NCBI RefSeq assembly: GCF_009905255.1
Contig: NZ_CP047602.1
Span: 744,001-808,000 of the forward strand
Direction of reading: 5' to 3'
Length of the DNA stretch: 64,000 nt
From: Thermoanaerobacterium aotearoense
GTDB lineage: Bacteria > Bacillota > Thermoanaerobacteria > Thermoanaerobacterales > Thermoanaerobacteraceae
The notes under the pieces were generated by a model. The model made no database searches. It worked only from the letters and a program-made list of their open reading frames with translations, and had not been told where the DNA came from. Below, in pieces: positions 26,609-40,756 of this stretch. The stretch's first letter is position 1, and the number at the start of each line of letters is the position of its first letter. The position numbers and the translations under genes are program-made.

Positions 26609-28093
26609 ATGGAGACAAAGGACACAAAAACCATAAAAAGCAAAAGCAATTATTTTTACATCATTCTTCTTTTATTAATAATCACTGTATTTGCCGGTTC
26701 ATTTGTGATGTTTTATTCTGTCATGAATCAAAATACTATTGCAAAAGGTGTTTTTGTAAATGGTATAAGCCTCAGTGGGCTTACTAAATCTGAAGCGTAT
26801 GCAAAACTGCAAGATAACCTTAAGGCGGTAAACAATTTAAAAGTCGCTTTAAAATACAACGACAAGCAGTTTGTGCTTCCGAGCGGTGACGTTAAAATAA
26901 GCTACGACTATGATGCTATCGTCAATGAAGCTTATTCTATAGGCAAAAGTGGGAATTTCATAAATCGCATAAAGACGATATATGATGTTTCAAAAAATGG
27001 TAAATATCTCGAATATAGGCCTACAGCCGATTTTAACGGTTTAGATAAATTTGTGATGGACATATCGAAAAGCATAGACAAAAATCCTGTTGACGCTAAA
27101 ATATACGTATCTGACGGTAAGATAAACATTACAAATGATATTTCTGGTTTAAAAGTCGATGCAAATAAGACAATTGAAAGTATAAAAAGTGCGGTTAAGA
27201 GCGTGATCATATCTGGCGATAAAGACTATGTAGAAATTCCTGTTACAGTTAAAGAAGTCGATGCAGACATAAAAGCGTCAGAACTCAGCATGATAAAAAG
27301 CAAAATCGTCAGCTTTTCTACACAATTTAATACTGGTGACGCAAATAGGTCAGAAAATCTTGCTGTAGCTGCAAAAGCTGTAAACGGCAAGCTGCTTATG
27401 CCGGGGCAAGTCTTTTCACTTAATAAAACGTTAGGGCCAAGAATCATACAGAATGGATATAAAGAAGCGCCTGTGATAATCGGCAACAAGCTTGTTCCCG
27501 ATATAGGTGGTGGGGTTTGTCAAGTCGCCACTACCCTTTACAATGCCGCACTAAGGGCAGATATGAAAATCGATGAGAGATACCATCATACATTTCCGGT
27601 TGGCTATGTGTCGCCGGGCCAAGATGCTACGATCTCGGGTGACGTCCTCGATTTAAAGTTTGAAAATCCAACGAAATACCCTATATACATTGAATCGTAT
27701 ATAAGTGGAAACAATTTTGTAGTGAACTTTTACGGATATTCGGAAGATCCAGGGAAACGGATCGATATATATTCTGAAATTGTGGAGAAGTACGATCCTA
27801 AGGTGACATACGTTGATGATCCTACACTGCCTGAGGGAGTCACTCAGGTAGATGTGGAAAAGCATACAGGATACAAGGTGAATACTTACAGGCTTATTTA
27901 TGAGAACAACGTTTTGGTGAAAAAGGAATTTTTGTATACAGATATATACAAGCCAGTTGACGGCGTCATAAGGCGTGGTGTGAAAAAAGACGAGGTAAGT
28001 AACAATGAAAGTGTTCAAAGCCAAATTGATGAAAAGAATGTATCTACAGAGGATTTAAATGGAAAACCTCAAAACATAAATCCTACAAATTAA
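26609..28093 (+). CDS. VanW-family protein with PG-binding domains
   Basis: 494 residues. One N-terminal TM segment (YFYIILLLLIITVFAGSFV) is followed by two repeats of the YoaR/PG_binding_4 type (about 45-230) and then the VanW domain (NLAVAAKAVNGKLLMPGQVFSLN, DIGGGVCQVATTLYNAALRA). The C terminus is a low-complexity polar tail. The protein is extracytoplasmic and associated with the cell wall; the biochemical role of VanW is unknown. Confidence 0.9.
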   Translation: METKDTKTIKSKSNYFYIILLLLIITVFAGSFVMFYSVMNQNTIAKGVFVNGISLSGLTKSEAYAKLQDNLKAVNNLKVALKYNDKQFVLPSGDVKISYDYDAIVNEAYSIGKSGNFINRIKTIYDVSKNGKYLEYRPTADFNGLDKFVMDISKSIDKNPVDAKIYVSDGKINITNDISGLKVDANKTIESIKSAVKSVIISGDKDYVEIPVTVKEVDADIKASELSMIKSKIVSFSTQFNTGDANRSENLAVAAKAVNGKLLMPGQVFSLNKTLGPRIIQNGYKEAPVIIGNKLVPDIGGGVCQVATTLYNAALRADMKIDERYHHTFPVGYVSPGQDATISGDVLDLKFENPTKYPIYIESYISGNNFVVNFYGYSEDPGKRIDIYSEIVEKYDPKVTYVDDPTLPEGVTQVDVEKHTGYKVNTYRLIYENNVLVKKEFLYTDIYKPVDGVIRRGVKKDEVSNNESVQSQIDEKNVSTEDLNGKPQNINPTN

Positions 28094-28120
28094 AAAAACG
28101 AGCATCGCTCGTTTTTTTAA
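28091..28120. terminator. Bidirectional terminator
   Basis: AAAAAAACGAGC-ATC-GCTCG followed by TTTTTTT, serving both the VanW gene and the convergent Fur-family gene. Confidence 0.88.
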
Positions 28121-28539
28121 TTTGTCATCTTCGTTTTGCAATCAGGGCAGTAGCCATAAAAATACAGCTTTTGATCCATCAAAAGGTAATCTTTGTATTT
28201 GCTTACTTCACCAAGAAGATCATCTAACGCTGAGTCATCAAGGTCATCTACCCTGTTGCATCCGTAACATATCAAATGCGGATGTGAATTGACATTTGCG
28301 TCGTATCTAAAGCTACCTTCACCAACATTAAGTTCTTGCACAAGGCCTATACTCTTTAGCATTTCAAGTGTCTTGTAGACAGTAGCCAAACTCATTGTTG
28401 GGAAATCGGACGACAACGTCTTGTATATGGTCTCAGCACTTGGATGTTCCTTGGTATTTTTAAGCATGTTAATTATAGCAAGTCTTTGAGGTGTAACTTT
28501 TAATCCCTTTTCTTTCAGGATTGACGAGATATCGTCCAT
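28117..28539 (-). CDS. Fur-family regulator (PerR-like)
   Basis: About 140 residues. Two adjacent ATGs lie at 28542 and 28539; the second is better spaced from GAAGGG. The winged HTH has LKVTPQRLAIINML and SLATVYKTLEML. Metal ligands include HPHLICYGC and CPDC, giving two CxxC-type structural Zn sites. A peroxide sensor (PerR) fits the anaerobic context with rubrerythrin, but Fur or Zur cannot be excluded. The promoter has a palindromic site over its start, suggesting autoregulation. Confidence 0.88.
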   Translation of the reverse strand: MDDISSILKEKGLKVTPQRLAIINMLKNTKEHPSAETIYKTLSSDFPTMSLATVYKTLEMLKSIGLVQELNVGEGSFRYDANVNSHPHLICYGCNRVDDLDDSALDDLLGEVSKYKDYLLMDQKLYFYGYCPDCKTKMTN

Positions 28540-28583
28540 CATATCCCTTCTTTCTATGAAATATTAATTAATAAGATTTCTCT

Positions 28584-28602
28584 TGTAATATTTATAGTTA
28601 CA
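28584..28602. promoter_or_regulatory. Palindromic operator over the Fur-family gene's start site
   Basis: TGTAA-N9-TTACA inverted repeat located just downstream of the -10 element of the minus-strand promoter, as expected for autorepression. Confidence 0.45.
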
Positions 28603-28630
28603 TTATACTATCGCGATTTCATGCTGTCAA
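28602..28630 (-). promoter_or_regulatory. Sigma-A promoter of the Fur-family gene
   Basis: On the minus strand: TTGACA (28630-28625), 17 nt, TATAAT (28607-28602), both consensus. Confidence 0.85.
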
Positions 28631-28668
28631 TCATTTTTTAAAATTCCATTGTGAAAAATCGTGAAAAC

Positions 28669-28697
28669 TTGAAGTTGTCTGTCAGTAATGGTATAGT
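28669..28697 (+). promoter_or_regulatory. Sigma-A promoter of the HAD gene
   Basis: TTGAAG, 17 nt, TATAGT, ending 38 bases before the ATG at 28735. Confidence 0.6.
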
Positions 28698-28734
28698 AAT
28701 ATTGAAAAAATATTCTGATGAATGGGGGACTACG

Positions 28735-29559
28735 ATGGCATATAAATTAGTTGCAATAGATATGGATGATACACTTTTGACTCACGACAAGCAGATCTCG
28801 AGAGAAAACTTAGAAGCTTTAAAAAAAGCCCGCGATGCAGGTGTTTATGTTGTCATATCCACAGGAAGGATTTACGCTTCCGCTTACGCATACTCGGAAT
28901 TTTTAGGATTCAAACCGTACATCATCGCCAGCAATGGAGCCATGGTGATAGACGACAATGATGAGGAAATTTATAAAAGCGTGCTTGATATAGACATATT
29001 GACGTATTTGATAGATTTGGCCAAGAAGAATGACCTTTACTATCATTTTTACAGCGATAAAATTGTCTATTCCCCAGAGATTACCAGCAAATATCAAAAG
29101 TATGGAGAGTGGAATAGATTGTACGCTGAAACATTAAAGGTAGAAGTGGAGAATATACCTTCTTATGAAGAATTTGAAAGCAAGTTGAAAGACAGCATTG
29201 TTAAATTTGTAATGTTTGACGAAGATTCAGAAAAAATAAAAGCAGTGAGAAAAACGATAGACTGCGAAAAAGGCGACAGATTAGAGACTACAAGCTCGTT
29301 TCACAATAATATAGAAATATTAAATAAAGGTGTAAATAAAGGAAACGGCCTCAAGATATTGGGAGAATATTTAGGTATTGACAGATCAGAAATGGTGGCA
29401 ATAGGTGACAGTGAAAATGATGTAGAGATGGTTGAGTATGCAGGTCTCGGTGTGGCGGTGGAAAATGCCATAGATAAACTTAAAAAAACGGCAGACTTTA
29501 TTACAAAGTCAAACATGGAAAACGGCGTCGCTTACGTCATAAATAAATTTATCTTGTAA
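28735..29559 (+). CDS. Cof-type HAD-IIB family phosphatase
   Basis: 274 residues, starting at ATG 28735 after GGGGGAC. HAD motif I is DMDDTLL, motif II is STGRIY, and the C-terminal motif is GDSENDVEMVEYAG. The type IIB cap lies between. It dephosphorylates a small metabolite, probably a sugar phosphate or flavin; the substrate is not determinable. Confidence 0.9.
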   Translation: MAYKLVAIDMDDTLLTHDKQISRENLEALKKARDAGVYVVISTGRIYASAYAYSEFLGFKPYIIASNGAMVIDDNDEEIYKSVLDIDILTYLIDLAKKNDLYYHFYSDKIVYSPEITSKYQKYGEWNRLYAETLKVEVENIPSYEEFESKLKDSIVKFVMFDEDSEKIKAVRKTIDCEKGDRLETTSSFHNNIEILNKGVNKGNGLKILGEYLGIDRSEMVAIGDSENDVEMVEYAGLGVAVENAIDKLKKTADFITKSNMENGVAYVINKFIL

Positions 29560-29589
29560 GCAGATTTACTTTTAAAAGGAGGAGTTCTT

Positions 29590-29862
29590 GTGAAAAAAAC
29601 AGTCCATCTTAATTTGACAGGCCAGGTGCAAGGAGTCGGGCTTAGGTATTCTGTTTACAACATGGCTATGCGGCTTAATATAACTGGATACGCAAAGAAT
29701 CTATACGATGGAAGCGTTGAAATTGTAGCAGAAGGCGATGAAGAAGACATAAACATGCTTATCGATTACATAAAAAACGGACTAAGATGGGCAAGGGTAG
29801 AAAGCATAGCTCAAAAATGGGAGAACTACCAAGGATTGTATCGTTCTTTTGAAATAATGTAA
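29590..29862 (+). CDS. Acylphosphatase
   Basis: 90 residues, starting at GTG 29590 after AGGAGGAG. GQVQGVGLRYSV carries the phosphate-binding Arg and AKNLYDGSVEIVAEG the catalytic Asn. It hydrolyses acyl phosphates such as 1,3-bisphosphoglycerate or carbamoyl phosphate. Confidence 0.93.
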   Translation: MKKTVHLNLTGQVQGVGLRYSVYNMAMRLNITGYAKNLYDGSVEIVAEGDEEDINMLIDYIKNGLRWARVESIAQKWENYQGLYRSFEIM

Positions 29863-29957
29863 AATGATGCTGACAGGCTAAAAATATCCATTTTATAAAC
29901 GGTTACAAATATGATATAATTGAAATATGAATATTGATGTATACGAGGGTGTAGAAT

Positions 29958-31307
29958 ATGAAGCTGGATATGGGACTTAATTTAAAACAAGTACAGAAAT
30001 TATTGATGACGCCTCAACTGAAACAGGCCATCGAGATCTTGCAGCTAAATTCGTATGAGCTAAATGAGCTTATCACAAGTGAACTGGAAACAAATCCTAT
30101 GTTGGAGGCGTACGAAGATAAGGAAGACATCATTGAGATTTACCGCGAATTAAATAAGAATAGCGACCTTGATAAGTACAATTACAGCGCCGATGACGAA
30201 GAAAGAGACGACTTAAGCTTTGAAAACATGGTCTCAACTGATACGTCCCTTACAGACCATTTGCTATTTCAACTTCATATAACACCTCTTGCGAAGAAGA
30301 TAAAAGAGATATGCAAAGTTATAATTTACGATCTTGACAGTAATGGCTATCTGAACGATGATGTCAAAAAGCTCAGTGAAGATTACAATTACAGCCAAGA
30401 GGATGTTTTGGCGGCTTTAAATGTAGTGCAGTCATTTGATCCGCCAGGCATCGCAGCGAGAAACTTGACAGAATGTCTCATGATTCAGCTAAAAAGCAAA
30501 AATATGTATGATGGCGTAATAAAAGAAATAGTAGAAAATTATTTAGAAGAAATTGCAGACAACAAGCTTTCGTTTATAGCAAAGAAGTTAAATGTAGACA
30601 TTAAAGAAGTGCAGAATGCCGTTGATGAGATAAAAAAGCTGAATCCAAGGCCGGGAAGCAGTTTTTCGAGCTACAACGATATTAAATACGTTGTTCCAGA
30701 TGCTTATATAAAGAAGATAGACGGGGATTATGTCGTGCTTATAAACGAATCTTTGTATCCTGGCTTAAGAATAAATAAATCTTATGAAAGCATTTTGACT
30801 GCCACCGATGACGACAATACAAAAAAATACTTGTCAAATAAGATTCAGTCAGCCATGTGGCTTATAAAAAGCATTGAGTCGAGAAGAGATACTTTGTACA
30901 AAGTGTTAAGTGCGATAGTGAAAGAGCAAAGGTCATTTTTTGACAGAGAGCAGAAATACATTAAACCTATGAATTTAAAGAAGATTGCCGAGGCAGTAGG
31001 AGTTCATGAATCGACGGTAAGCAGGGCAGTAAACGGAAAGTACGTCGATACACCTTTAGGTGTTTTTGAAATCAAATACTTCTTCCAAAGCGGCATCGGC
31101 AATGGTGACGGCGAGATGTTTTCACAGGAAATGATAAAAGAGATGATAAAGCAATTGATAAGCGAAGAAGACCCTCAAGATACTTTAAGCGACCAAAAAA
31201 TAGCTGAGATTTTATCTCAAAAAGGCGTGACGATATCCAGAAGGACTGTTGCTAAGTACCGGGAAGAGATGAATATTCCATCGTCCAGCAAGAGAAAAAG
31301 ATATTGA
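29958..31307 (+). CDS. rpoN: RNA polymerase sigma-54 factor
   Basis: 449 residues. The Gln-rich region I (LKQVQKLLMTPQLKQAIEIL) is followed by the core-binding domain, an HTH (IAEAVGVHESTVSRAVNGKY), and the RpoN box within SRRTVAKYREEMNIPSS at the C terminus. It recognises -24/-12 promoters; the two found at 10490 and 14493 are obvious targets. The gene is followed by a strong terminator and then the glycolytic operon. Confidence 0.97.
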   Translation: MKLDMGLNLKQVQKLLMTPQLKQAIEILQLNSYELNELITSELETNPMLEAYEDKEDIIEIYRELNKNSDLDKYNYSADDEERDDLSFENMVSTDTSLTDHLLFQLHITPLAKKIKEICKVIIYDLDSNGYLNDDVKKLSEDYNYSQEDVLAALNVVQSFDPPGIAARNLTECLMIQLKSKNMYDGVIKEIVENYLEEIADNKLSFIAKKLNVDIKEVQNAVDEIKKLNPRPGSSFSSYNDIKYVVPDAYIKKIDGDYVVLINESLYPGLRINKSYESILTATDDDNTKKYLSNKIQSAMWLIKSIESRRDTLYKVLSAIVKEQRSFFDREQKYIKPMNLKKIAEAVGVHESTVSRAVNGKYVDTPLGVFEIKYFFQSGIGNGDGEMFSQEMIKEMIKQLISEEDPQDTLSDQKIAEILSQKGVTISRRTVAKYREEMNIPSSSKRKRY

Positions 31308-31347
31308 CAAAAGAGAGCAATAATTTTATAAAATGCTCTCTTTTGTC
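31306..31347 (+). terminator. Terminator after rpoN
   Basis: A 14-bp perfect stem: GACAAAAGAGAGCA (31306-31319) with TGCTCTCTTTTGTC (31334-31347). It overlaps the rpoN stop codon; the U-rich half of the stem supplies the T-run. Confidence 0.75.
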
Positions 31348-31422
31348 ATATTGTCTATTGAAAAATTAGAAGTCTTAATATAAAATAGTATTGAAGGTAA
31401 AAATATTTATTTAATGTTTTGG

Positions 31423-31458
31423 TGGGACAGTTATAATACAACGGGTCGATAAAAGTCC
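31423..31458 (+). promoter_or_regulatory. CggR operator and -10 region of the glycolytic operon
   Basis: TGGGAC (31423), CGGGTC (31442) and AGTCC (31454) resemble the CGGGAC/TGTC half-sites of the Bacillus CggR operator. TATAAT at 31432-31437 is the probable -10, lying between the half-sites. The site precedes cggR by about 20 bases, as expected for autoregulation. Confidence 0.65.
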
Positions 31459-31476
31459 TGAAGAAGGTTTTGATAC

Positions 31477-33557
<2,081 letters not shown>

Positions 33558-33562
33558 TATCA

Positions 33563-33589
33563 TAGGACAAGGCTTATAACCTTGTCCTA
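33563..33589 (+). other. Intercistronic hairpin between gap and pgk
   Basis: TAGGACAAGG (33563-33572) pairs perfectly with CCTTGTCCTA (33580-33589). No T-run follows, so it is more likely to protect or process the polycistronic mRNA than to terminate it. Confidence 0.6.
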
Positions 33590-33613
33590 AAATATATCGA
33601 TAGGAGGTATATC

Positions 33614-34795
33614 ATGAAAAAGACTGTAAGGGATATCGATGTAAAAGGCAAGAGAGTCCTTGTAAGGGTAGATTTTAATGTACCTATGGATAGTGAAAAA
33701 AACATCACTGATGACACGAGGATAAAAGCGGCATTGCCTACTATTCAATATCTTTTAGACAATAATGCAAAGGTGATATTGGTATCTCATTTAGGAAGGC
33801 CAAAAGGCAAGTTTAACATGGAGTATTCTATGAAGCCTGTTGCAAAAAGGCTTTCAGAGCTGCTCGGGAAACAAGTCATTGTAGCTGATGATGTAATAGG
33901 TGAAGATGCTAAGGCAAAAGCCAGTGCATTAAAAGACGGTGAAGTATTGCTTTTAGAAAATGTCAGATTCCACGCTGAAGAAGAGAAAAATGATCCTGAT
34001 TTTTCAAAAGAATTGGCATCATTGGCTGACGTATTCGTCAACGATGCGTTTGGTACAGCTCATAGAGCTCATGCGTCCACGACAGGAGTCGCCAGTTACC
34101 TACCGGCAGTATCTGGATTTTTAATTGAAAAAGAGTTAAACTTCATGGGTGGCGCTTTGGAAAATCCAGAAAGACCTTTTGTGGCAATACTGGGCGGCGC
34201 AAAAGTTTCAGATAAAATCGGTGTTATCACAAACCTTTTAGACAAAGTTGACAGCCTATTGATTGGCGGCGGTATGGCATACACATTTATAAAGGCTGAA
34301 GGCTATGAAATAGGCAAATCACTTTTGGAGGAAGACAAATTAGAGCTTGCAAAAGACTTGATCGAAAAGGCTAAGCAAAAAGGCGTTAAATTGCTTTTGC
34401 CAGTTGATACGGTAGTCAGTGCAGAATTAAAATCAGGTGTTCCTTATGAAGTGGTTGATATAGATAAGATGCCTAATGACAAGATCGGCGTAGATATTGG
34501 ACCAAAGACAATTGAAGAATTTTCAAAAGTCATAAAAGATGCGAAGACAGTAGTTTGGAATGGTCCTATGGGTGTATTTGAAATCAGAGAATTTGCAAAG
34601 GGAACAGAGGCAATCGCAAAAGCCATGAGCGAGTGCAGTGGCACTACTATAATCGGTGGCGGAGATTCTGCAGCGGCAGTAGAACAATTAGGCTATGCAG
34701 ACAAAGTGTCACATATATCGACTGGTGGCGGTGCGTCATTAGAATTCTTAGAAGGCAAGGTATTGCCTGGAATAGCTGCATTAAACGACAAATAA
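33614..34795 (+). CDS. pgk: Phosphoglycerate kinase
   Basis: 393 residues, [23 protein letters not shown] at the N terminus, SHLGRPKG, and the C-terminal [13 protein letters not shown] nucleotide-binding loop are intact. It makes ATP from 1,3-bisphosphoglycerate. It is 13 bases upstream of tpiA. Confidence 0.98.
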   Translation: MKKTVRDIDVKGKRVLVRVDFNVPMDSEKNITDDTRIKAALPTIQYLLDNNAKVILVSHLGRPKGKFNMEYSMKPVAKRLSELLGKQVIVADDVIGEDAKAKASALKDGEVLLLENVRFHAEEEKNDPDFSKELASLADVFVNDAFGTAHRAHASTTGVASYLPAVSGFLIEKELNFMGGALENPERPFVAILGGAKVSDKIGVITNLLDKVDSLLIGGGMAYTFIKAEGYEIGKSLLEEDKLELAKDLIEKAKQKGVKLLLPVDTVVSAELKSGVPYEVVDIDKMPNDKIGVDIGPKTIEEFSKVIKDAKTVVWNGPMGVFEIREFAKGTEAIAKAMSECSGTTIIGGGDSAAAVEQLGYADKVSHISTGGGASLEFLEGKVLPGIAALNDK

Positions 34796-34808
34796 AGAGG
34801 TGTTTTGA

Positions 34809-35555
34809 TTGAGAAGACCTATTATTGCAGGTAATTGGAAGATGTACATGACGCCATCTGAAGCTGTAAATCTTGTAAATGAGCTTAAGCCTTTAGTGTC
34901 TGGTGCAGAAGCAGAAGTTGTAGTAATACCGCCATTTGTGGATCTTGTTGACGTAAAAAAGGCCATAGATGCTTCTAATATAAAATTAGGTGCACAGAAC
35001 ATGCACTGGGAAGAAAAAGGCGCATTTACAGGAGAAGTCTCACCGATTATGCTTAAAGAGATAGGCGTAGAATACGTCGTAATCGGCCATTCAGAGAGAA
35101 GACAGTATTTTGCGGAGACGGATGAGACTGTGAATAAAAAAGTCAAATCTGCATTAAGTCATGGACTTAAGCCTATTGTATGCGTAGGCGAATCATTATC
35201 TCAAAGAGAAGCAGGGGAAGCTTTCAATGTAGTAAGAGAACAGACAAAAAAAGCATTGGATGGCATTAAAAGTGAAGATGTCTTGAATGTCGTCATAGCT
35301 TATGAGCCTATTTGGGCTATTGGAACAGGAAAAACAGCTACATCGAAAGATGCGAATGATGTAATAAAGGTCATAAGAGAGACCATTGCAGACATATACA
35401 GTATAGACATCGCTAATGAGGTAAGAATACAATATGGTGGCAGTGTTAAACCTGATAATGCTAAAGAGCTTATGTCAGAAAGCGATATTGATGGTGCATT
35501 AGTGGGCGGAGCTAGCCTTAAAGCGCAGGATTTCGCTAAAATTGTAAATTATTAA
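34809..35555 (+). CDS. tpiA: Triosephosphate isomerase
   Basis: 248 residues, starting at TTG 34809 after AAAGAGGTG (product begins [14 protein letters not shown]). The catalytic His is in VIGHSERR and the catalytic Glu in [14 protein letters not shown]. It interconverts dihydroxyacetone phosphate and glyceraldehyde-3-phosphate. Confidence 0.98.
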   Translation: MRRPIIAGNWKMYMTPSEAVNLVNELKPLVSGAEAEVVVIPPFVDLVDVKKAIDASNIKLGAQNMHWEEKGAFTGEVSPIMLKEIGVEYVVIGHSERRQYFAETDETVNKKVKSALSHGLKPIVCVGESLSQREAGEAFNVVREQTKKALDGIKSEDVLNVVIAYEPIWAIGTGKTATSKDANDVIKVIRETIADIYSIDIANEVRIQYGGSVKPDNAKELMSESDIDGALVGGASLKAQDFAKIVNY

Positions 35556-35567
35556 GGAGAGGATTGC

Positions 35568-38416
<2,849 letters not shown>

Positions 38417-38428
38417 TTGTCTATGCAA

Positions 38429-38467
38429 AAAAAGAAGCTCAGTATCAACATACTTGAGCTTCTTTTA
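38429..38467. terminator. Bidirectional terminator after enolase
   Basis: AAGAAGCTCA pairs with TTGAGCTTCTT around loop TATCAACA, flanked by A and T runs. It lies at the 3' ends of both eno and the convergent gene. Confidence 0.8.
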
Positions 38468-38774
38468 AATTTTTGACTTCGAATCCGACTGCGTCTGCAA
38501 ATGCGCCTGATGCAATCATAAAGCTGCCGGCTAAAATAAGCAAATCAGGATTTTCAATGGTGGCTTCATCTTTATTTTCATTTTGCCTTAGCGATATTAT
38601 ATTTAGGGCGTACAACAAAAAAGTTCCTATGAAAATAATCCATCTACCAGAAAGTACAAGATTTTCTTTTGTTTTTACATTGCCATTTATTCCTATTGCA
38701 AAAAGTATATAACCGATAGCTGTTGCCAAAGAGCTTCCAGACGATAATTCTTGAATAATGGAAGATGGCGTCAT
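38445..38774 (-). CDS. Small membrane protein of unknown function
   Basis: 109 residues. The ATG at 38774 is 9 nt from GAAGG; the ATG at 38783 abuts the RBS. Three or so hydrophobic stretches (LATAIGYILFAIG, WIIFIGTFLLYALNIISL, LLILAGSFMIASGAFADAVG) suggest a small integral membrane protein. No family recognised. Its 3' end lies inside the shared terminator. Confidence 0.6.
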   Translation of the reverse strand: MTPSSIIQELSSGSSLATAIGYILFAIGINGNVKTKENLVLSGRWIIFIGTFLLYALNIISLRQNENKDEATIENPDLLILAGSFMIASGAFADAVGFEVKNLKEAQVC

Positions 38775-38926
38775 AAAAATCATCCTTCATATATTGTTGA
38801 CTAATTTATGCTATTCATTATATCTTGATTATGTGTACATTGTATCTAAAAGCATCTTGATATGATTAGCTTATAAGTGATAAAATAGTAATATGATTAT
38901 GCAAAAAAGAAATGGGATGTGATAAA

Positions 38927-39295
38927 ATGCCGAGACCTCAAAAATGCAGATGGGTAAAGTGCGAACCAAACATAAACTATTTTAAACCAGTAGGGATTCC
39001 TATGCACTCATTGAGTGAAGTCGTGCTTACAGTTGAGGAATTTGAAGCCATACGCCTAAAAGATTTAGAGGGATTAGAACAAGAAGATTGTGCGGAGAGG
39101 ATGAAAGTTTCAAGACCTACATTTTTTAGGATCATAATGTCGGCACGTGAAAAAGTTGCAGATGCACTTGTAAATGGCAAAGCCATAAGAGTGGAAGGCG
39201 GCAATTACAAAGTCTACGGTGAGGACGCACCGCACCATGGACATTGTCATAGGCATGGCATGATGAGCGAATCGATTCCTGATGAAGAAAATTAA
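38927..39295 (+). CDS. UPF0251 (DUF134) protein
   Basis: 122 residues, ATG at 38927. It starts MPRPQKCRWV and contains VEEFEAIRLKDLEGLEQEDCAERM, then KVSRPTFFRI, the HTH-like core of the family. The His-rich tail (HHGHCHRHG) may bind metal. These proteins are thought to be DNA-binding regulators; the target is unknown. Confidence 0.9.
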   Translation: MPRPQKCRWVKCEPNINYFKPVGIPMHSLSEVVLTVEEFEAIRLKDLEGLEQEDCAERMKVSRPTFFRIIMSAREKVADALVNGKAIRVEGGNYKVYGEDAPHHGHCHRHGMMSESIPDEEN

Positions 39296-39298
39296 TGC

Positions 39299-39327
39299 TT
39301 GATATAAATATGCTATTGTTATATAAT
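39299..39327 (+). promoter_or_regulatory. Sigma-A promoter of secG
   Basis: TTGATA, 17 nt, TATAAT; 38 bases before the ATG. Confidence 0.7.
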
Positions 39328-39365
39328 ATACAATAGTGCAAATATGATTTTCGGAGGTTAAACAT

Positions 39366-39605
39366 ATGCTAAAAATAATAGTACTTATAGTTCATATTAT
39401 TGTTAGTTTGTTTATGATGGCAGTTATACTATTGCAGCAAGGTAAAAGTGCAGGTATATCCGGCGCGATTGCAGGTGGTGCGGAGACTTTCTTTGGCAAA
39501 AATAAGGCCAGAACGATGGAAGGCACTTTGGAGAGGCTTACTACGATAAGTGCTGTAGTTTTCATAATTACTTCGTTGATATTGACGTTGCTGATGGGAA
39601 AATAA
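39366..39605 (+). CDS. secG: Preprotein translocase subunit SecG
   Basis: 79 residues, RBS CGGAGG. Two TM segments (IIVLIVHIIVSLFMMAVILL and the C-terminal ISAVVFIITSLILTLLMG) flank the conserved GAETFFGKNKARTMEGTLERLT loop. Part of the SecYEG channel that exports proteins including the lipoproteins in this window. Confidence 0.95.
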   Translation: MLKIIVLIVHIIVSLFMMAVILLQQGKSAGISGAIAGGAETFFGKNKARTMEGTLERLTTISAVVFIITSLILTLLMGK

Positions 39606-39620
39606 TATCGTCTATATAAA

Positions 39621-39648
39621 ATAAAACCCTTATTGGGTTTTATTTTTG
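39621..39648 (+). terminator. Terminator after secG
   Basis: AAAACCC-TTATT-GGGTTTT followed by ATTTTTG. Confidence 0.8.
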
Positions 39649-39663
39649 TGAGAAGGTGATATG

Positions 39664-40674
39664 ATGAAAATAAGGGAAATATCTGAGGATATGGAGTATA
39701 AAATACTATCACCGTACGCAGCACACAGCAGAGAATCAAAAGGACGAATGAAAGACGAGGAAAAGTGCGATATTCGCACAGATTACCAAAGGGATAGAGA
39801 TAGAATCATACATTGTAAGGCTTTTAGGAGATTGAGCCATAAGACGCAGGTTTTTATATCTCCTGAAGGCGACCATTACAGGACGAGACTTACACATACT
39901 TTAGAAGTTGCACAAATATCAAAGACTATTGCGAGGGCATTAAGGCTTAACGAAGATTTGACAGAAGCCATAGCTTTAGGCCACGATTTAGGACATACTC
40001 CTTTTGGCCATTCAGGTGAAGATGTTCTAAATAGGCTTTTAAAAGATGGCTTTAGACATAGCGTTCAAAGTTTAAGAGTGGTAGATGTGATAGAAAATAA
40101 TGGCTTAGGGCTTAATCTGACGTGGGAAGTGCGAGATGGCATCTTAAACCATTCCACATCCGGCAGTCCTGGGACGTTAGAAGGTAAAATCGTTCAATTG
40201 GCAGACAAGATTGCCTATGTGAATCACGACATTGATGATGCAATCCGAGGCAAGGTATTGACAAATGATGATATACCAAAAGATTTAAGGCAGATATTAG
40301 GAGATACTCACAGCAAGAGGATAAATACAATGGTGAAGGACATAATTGAAAACAGCATGGGAAAAGATAATATCTCCATGAGCCGTGAGATTTATGATGC
40401 TACTTACAGCCTTAGAGATTTTTTGTTTAAAAAGGTTTATATAGGTTCGAAGGCGAAAAGCGAAGAGGCAAAAGCAAAAAAAGTTGTTGAACAGCTTTTT
40501 TATTATTTTTGTGAAAATGTAGAAGACATGCCTGCGGAATTTATCGAATTAACGCATGAATATGGCAAAGAACGGGCAGTTGCCGATTATATAGCAGGAA
40601 TGACTGATAAATACGCTATAACAAAGTATAAAGAGATTTTTCTTCCATCGCCATGGGAAGATAAAAATTTTTAA
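39664..40674 (+). CDS. HD-domain dGTP triphosphohydrolase-like protein
   Basis: About 336 residues. Tandem ATGs lie at 39661 and 39664; the second is better spaced from AGAAGGTG. HD motif residues are in RLTHTLEV, GHDLGHTPFGHSGED and the later NHDIDDA. It hydrolyses dNTPs to nucleoside and triphosphate or is a homologue of unknown specificity. In this clade it often precedes dnaG, as here. Confidence 0.9.
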   Translation: MKIREISEDMEYKILSPYAAHSRESKGRMKDEEKCDIRTDYQRDRDRIIHCKAFRRLSHKTQVFISPEGDHYRTRLTHTLEVAQISKTIARALRLNEDLTEAIALGHDLGHTPFGHSGEDVLNRLLKDGFRHSVQSLRVVDVIENNGLGLNLTWEVRDGILNHSTSGSPGTLEGKIVQLADKIAYVNHDIDDAIRGKVLTNDDIPKDLRQILGDTHSKRINTMVKDIIENSMGKDNISMSREIYDATYSLRDFLFKKVYIGSKAKSEEAKAKKVVEQLFYYFCENVEDMPAEFIELTHEYGKERAVADYIAGMTDKYAITKYKEIFLPSPWEDKNF

Positions 40675-40690
40675 AATGTAAAAATTTCAA

Positions 40691-40719
40691 GAAGGATTTT
40701 AGGAATTTGTGTCGAATAT
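40691..40719 (+). promoter_or_regulatory. Sigma-H-type promoter upstream of dnaG-sigA
   Basis: GAAGGATTT, 11 nt, GTCGAATAT: a full match to RNAGGAWWW-N11-RNNGAATWW. It is about 85 bases upstream of dnaG. The B. subtilis sigA operon likewise has a sigma-H promoter. Confidence 0.65.
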
Positions 40720-40756
40720 ATTAATTCCATGAAAATTTTATAATTGTTTTTAAAAA

